In this document: in pieces, positions 5,900 to 6,250 of the stretch
Position numbering within the stretch: the first letter of the stretch is position 1
Layout: the number at the start of each line of letters is the position of its first letter
Assembly: GCA_903910495.1 (NCBI GenBank)
Contig: CAIVZW010000555.1
Coordinates: forward strand, 1-6,250
DNA: 6,250 nt
Direction of reading: 5' to 3'
DNA from: an uncultured beta proteobacterium
Lineage (GTDB): Bacteria; Pseudomonadota; Gammaproteobacteria; Burkholderiales; Rhodocyclaceae
The notes under the pieces: generated by a model
What the model was told of the DNA's origin: nothing
Seen by the model: only the letters and a program-made list of their open reading frames with translations
Database searches by the model: none
Translations under genes and position numbers: made by a program

Positions 5900-6250
5900 T
5901 CAGTAGAACCAGCGCGCCGGAATCATGACCAGTTGCGGGAACAGCACGAGCAGAAACATCACCAGCGTCTCGGCAATCAGGAAGGGCCACATGCCCTTGA
6001 TCACGGTATCCAGGTTGACCCGGGCCACGCTTGATACCACGTTGAGGACGGTACCTACCGGCGGAGTGATCAGGCCGATGGCGTTGTTCATCATGAACAT
6101 GATGCCGAAATAGTAGGGGTCGATACCGGCTTGCTTGACCAGCGGCATAAGTACCGGGGTGAGAATGAGGACAGTCGGCGCCAGGTCAAGGGCCGTACCG
6201 ACGGCAAAGACGAGCACCATGAGGATGACCATCAGCAGCAGCTTGTTGTC
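5900..6250 (-). CDS. dctM: TRAP transporter large permease DctM, C-terminal fragment
   Basis: The last 116 residues of the integral inner-membrane subunit that moves the substrate; the gene continues beyond the right edge, so the ATG at 6230-6232 is internal (codons DNKLLL precede it in frame). The fragment is very hydrophobic, with several membrane segments. It contains the family hallmark NNAIGLITPPVGTVLN, the preceding ALDLAPTVLILTPVLMP block, and a closing segment rich in L, V and F ending in PARWFY. Whether DctQ is separate or fused cannot be seen. Its stop is followed 128 nt later by the dctP start, with the hairpin at 5853-5890 in between. Confidence 0.93.
   Translation of the reverse strand, partial: DNKLLLMVILMVLVFAVGTALDLAPTVLILTPVLMPLVKQAGIDPYYFGIMFMMNNAIGLITPPVGTVLNVVSSVARVNLDTVIKGMWPFLIAETLVMFLLVLFPQLVMIPARWFY

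Noticed and set aside
1..6250. tRNA or rRNA genes, CRISPR arrays, insertion sequences, phage genes or defence systems
   Set aside because: No cloverleaf, regularly spaced repeats, transposase, terminal inverted repeats or defence-type domains were seen on either strand by eye.

Overview
The window looks like chromosomal DNA of a Gram-negative proteobacterium, most likely a betaproteobacterium (inferred from protein style, not proven). Most genes are roughly 55-60 % GC, ribosome binding sites are clear, and there is a DctP/DctM TRAP transporter with an AQA-type signal peptide. Every complete gene is on the minus strand and nearly all belong to one theme: uptake and breakdown of hexuronic acids and of the unsaturated uronates that polysaccharide lyases release.

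Layout, in the direction of minus-strand transcription (right to left). (1) 6250-5900: C-terminal end of a TRAP large permease (DctM). (2) 5899-5772: a 128-nt gap with a strong hairpin whose T-run faces the plus strand. (3) 5771-4776: the periplasmic solute-binding protein (DctP). (4) 4775-4615: a gap with nested inverted repeats. (5) 4614-3838: an IclR-family regulator, probably KdgR-like, that is clearly more AT-rich than its neighbours. (6) 3837-3634: a 204-nt intergenic and leader region with promoter-like and operator-like elements. (7) A tight catabolic operon: a 13-codon leader ORF (3633-3592) overlapping kdgF (3595-3257), then kduI (3244-2408), kduD (2396-1626) and uxaC (1589-168), with gaps of 12, 11 and 36 nt. 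The operon ends at a hairpin terminator (125-150), which it shares with the end of a convergent plus-strand gene at the left edge.

How the genes fit together: the TRAP system probably imports uronates. KdgF opens cyclic 4,5-unsaturated monouronate to 5-keto-4-deoxyuronate, KduI isomerises this to 2,5-diketo-3-deoxygluconate, and KduD reduces that to 2-keto-3-deoxygluconate (KDG). UxaC starts the parallel route for saturated glucuronate or galacturonate, giving fructuronate or tagaturonate. The reductase and dehydratase of that second branch, the KDG kinase and aldolase, and any lyase are not in the window. The IclR protein is the obvious candidate regulator.

No radically new system is visible. 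The most interesting points are the leader micro-ORF that appears to carry the ribosome binding site for kdgF, the compositional mismatch of the regulator, the binding protein lying after the permease gene, and the plus-facing terminator between the transporter genes.
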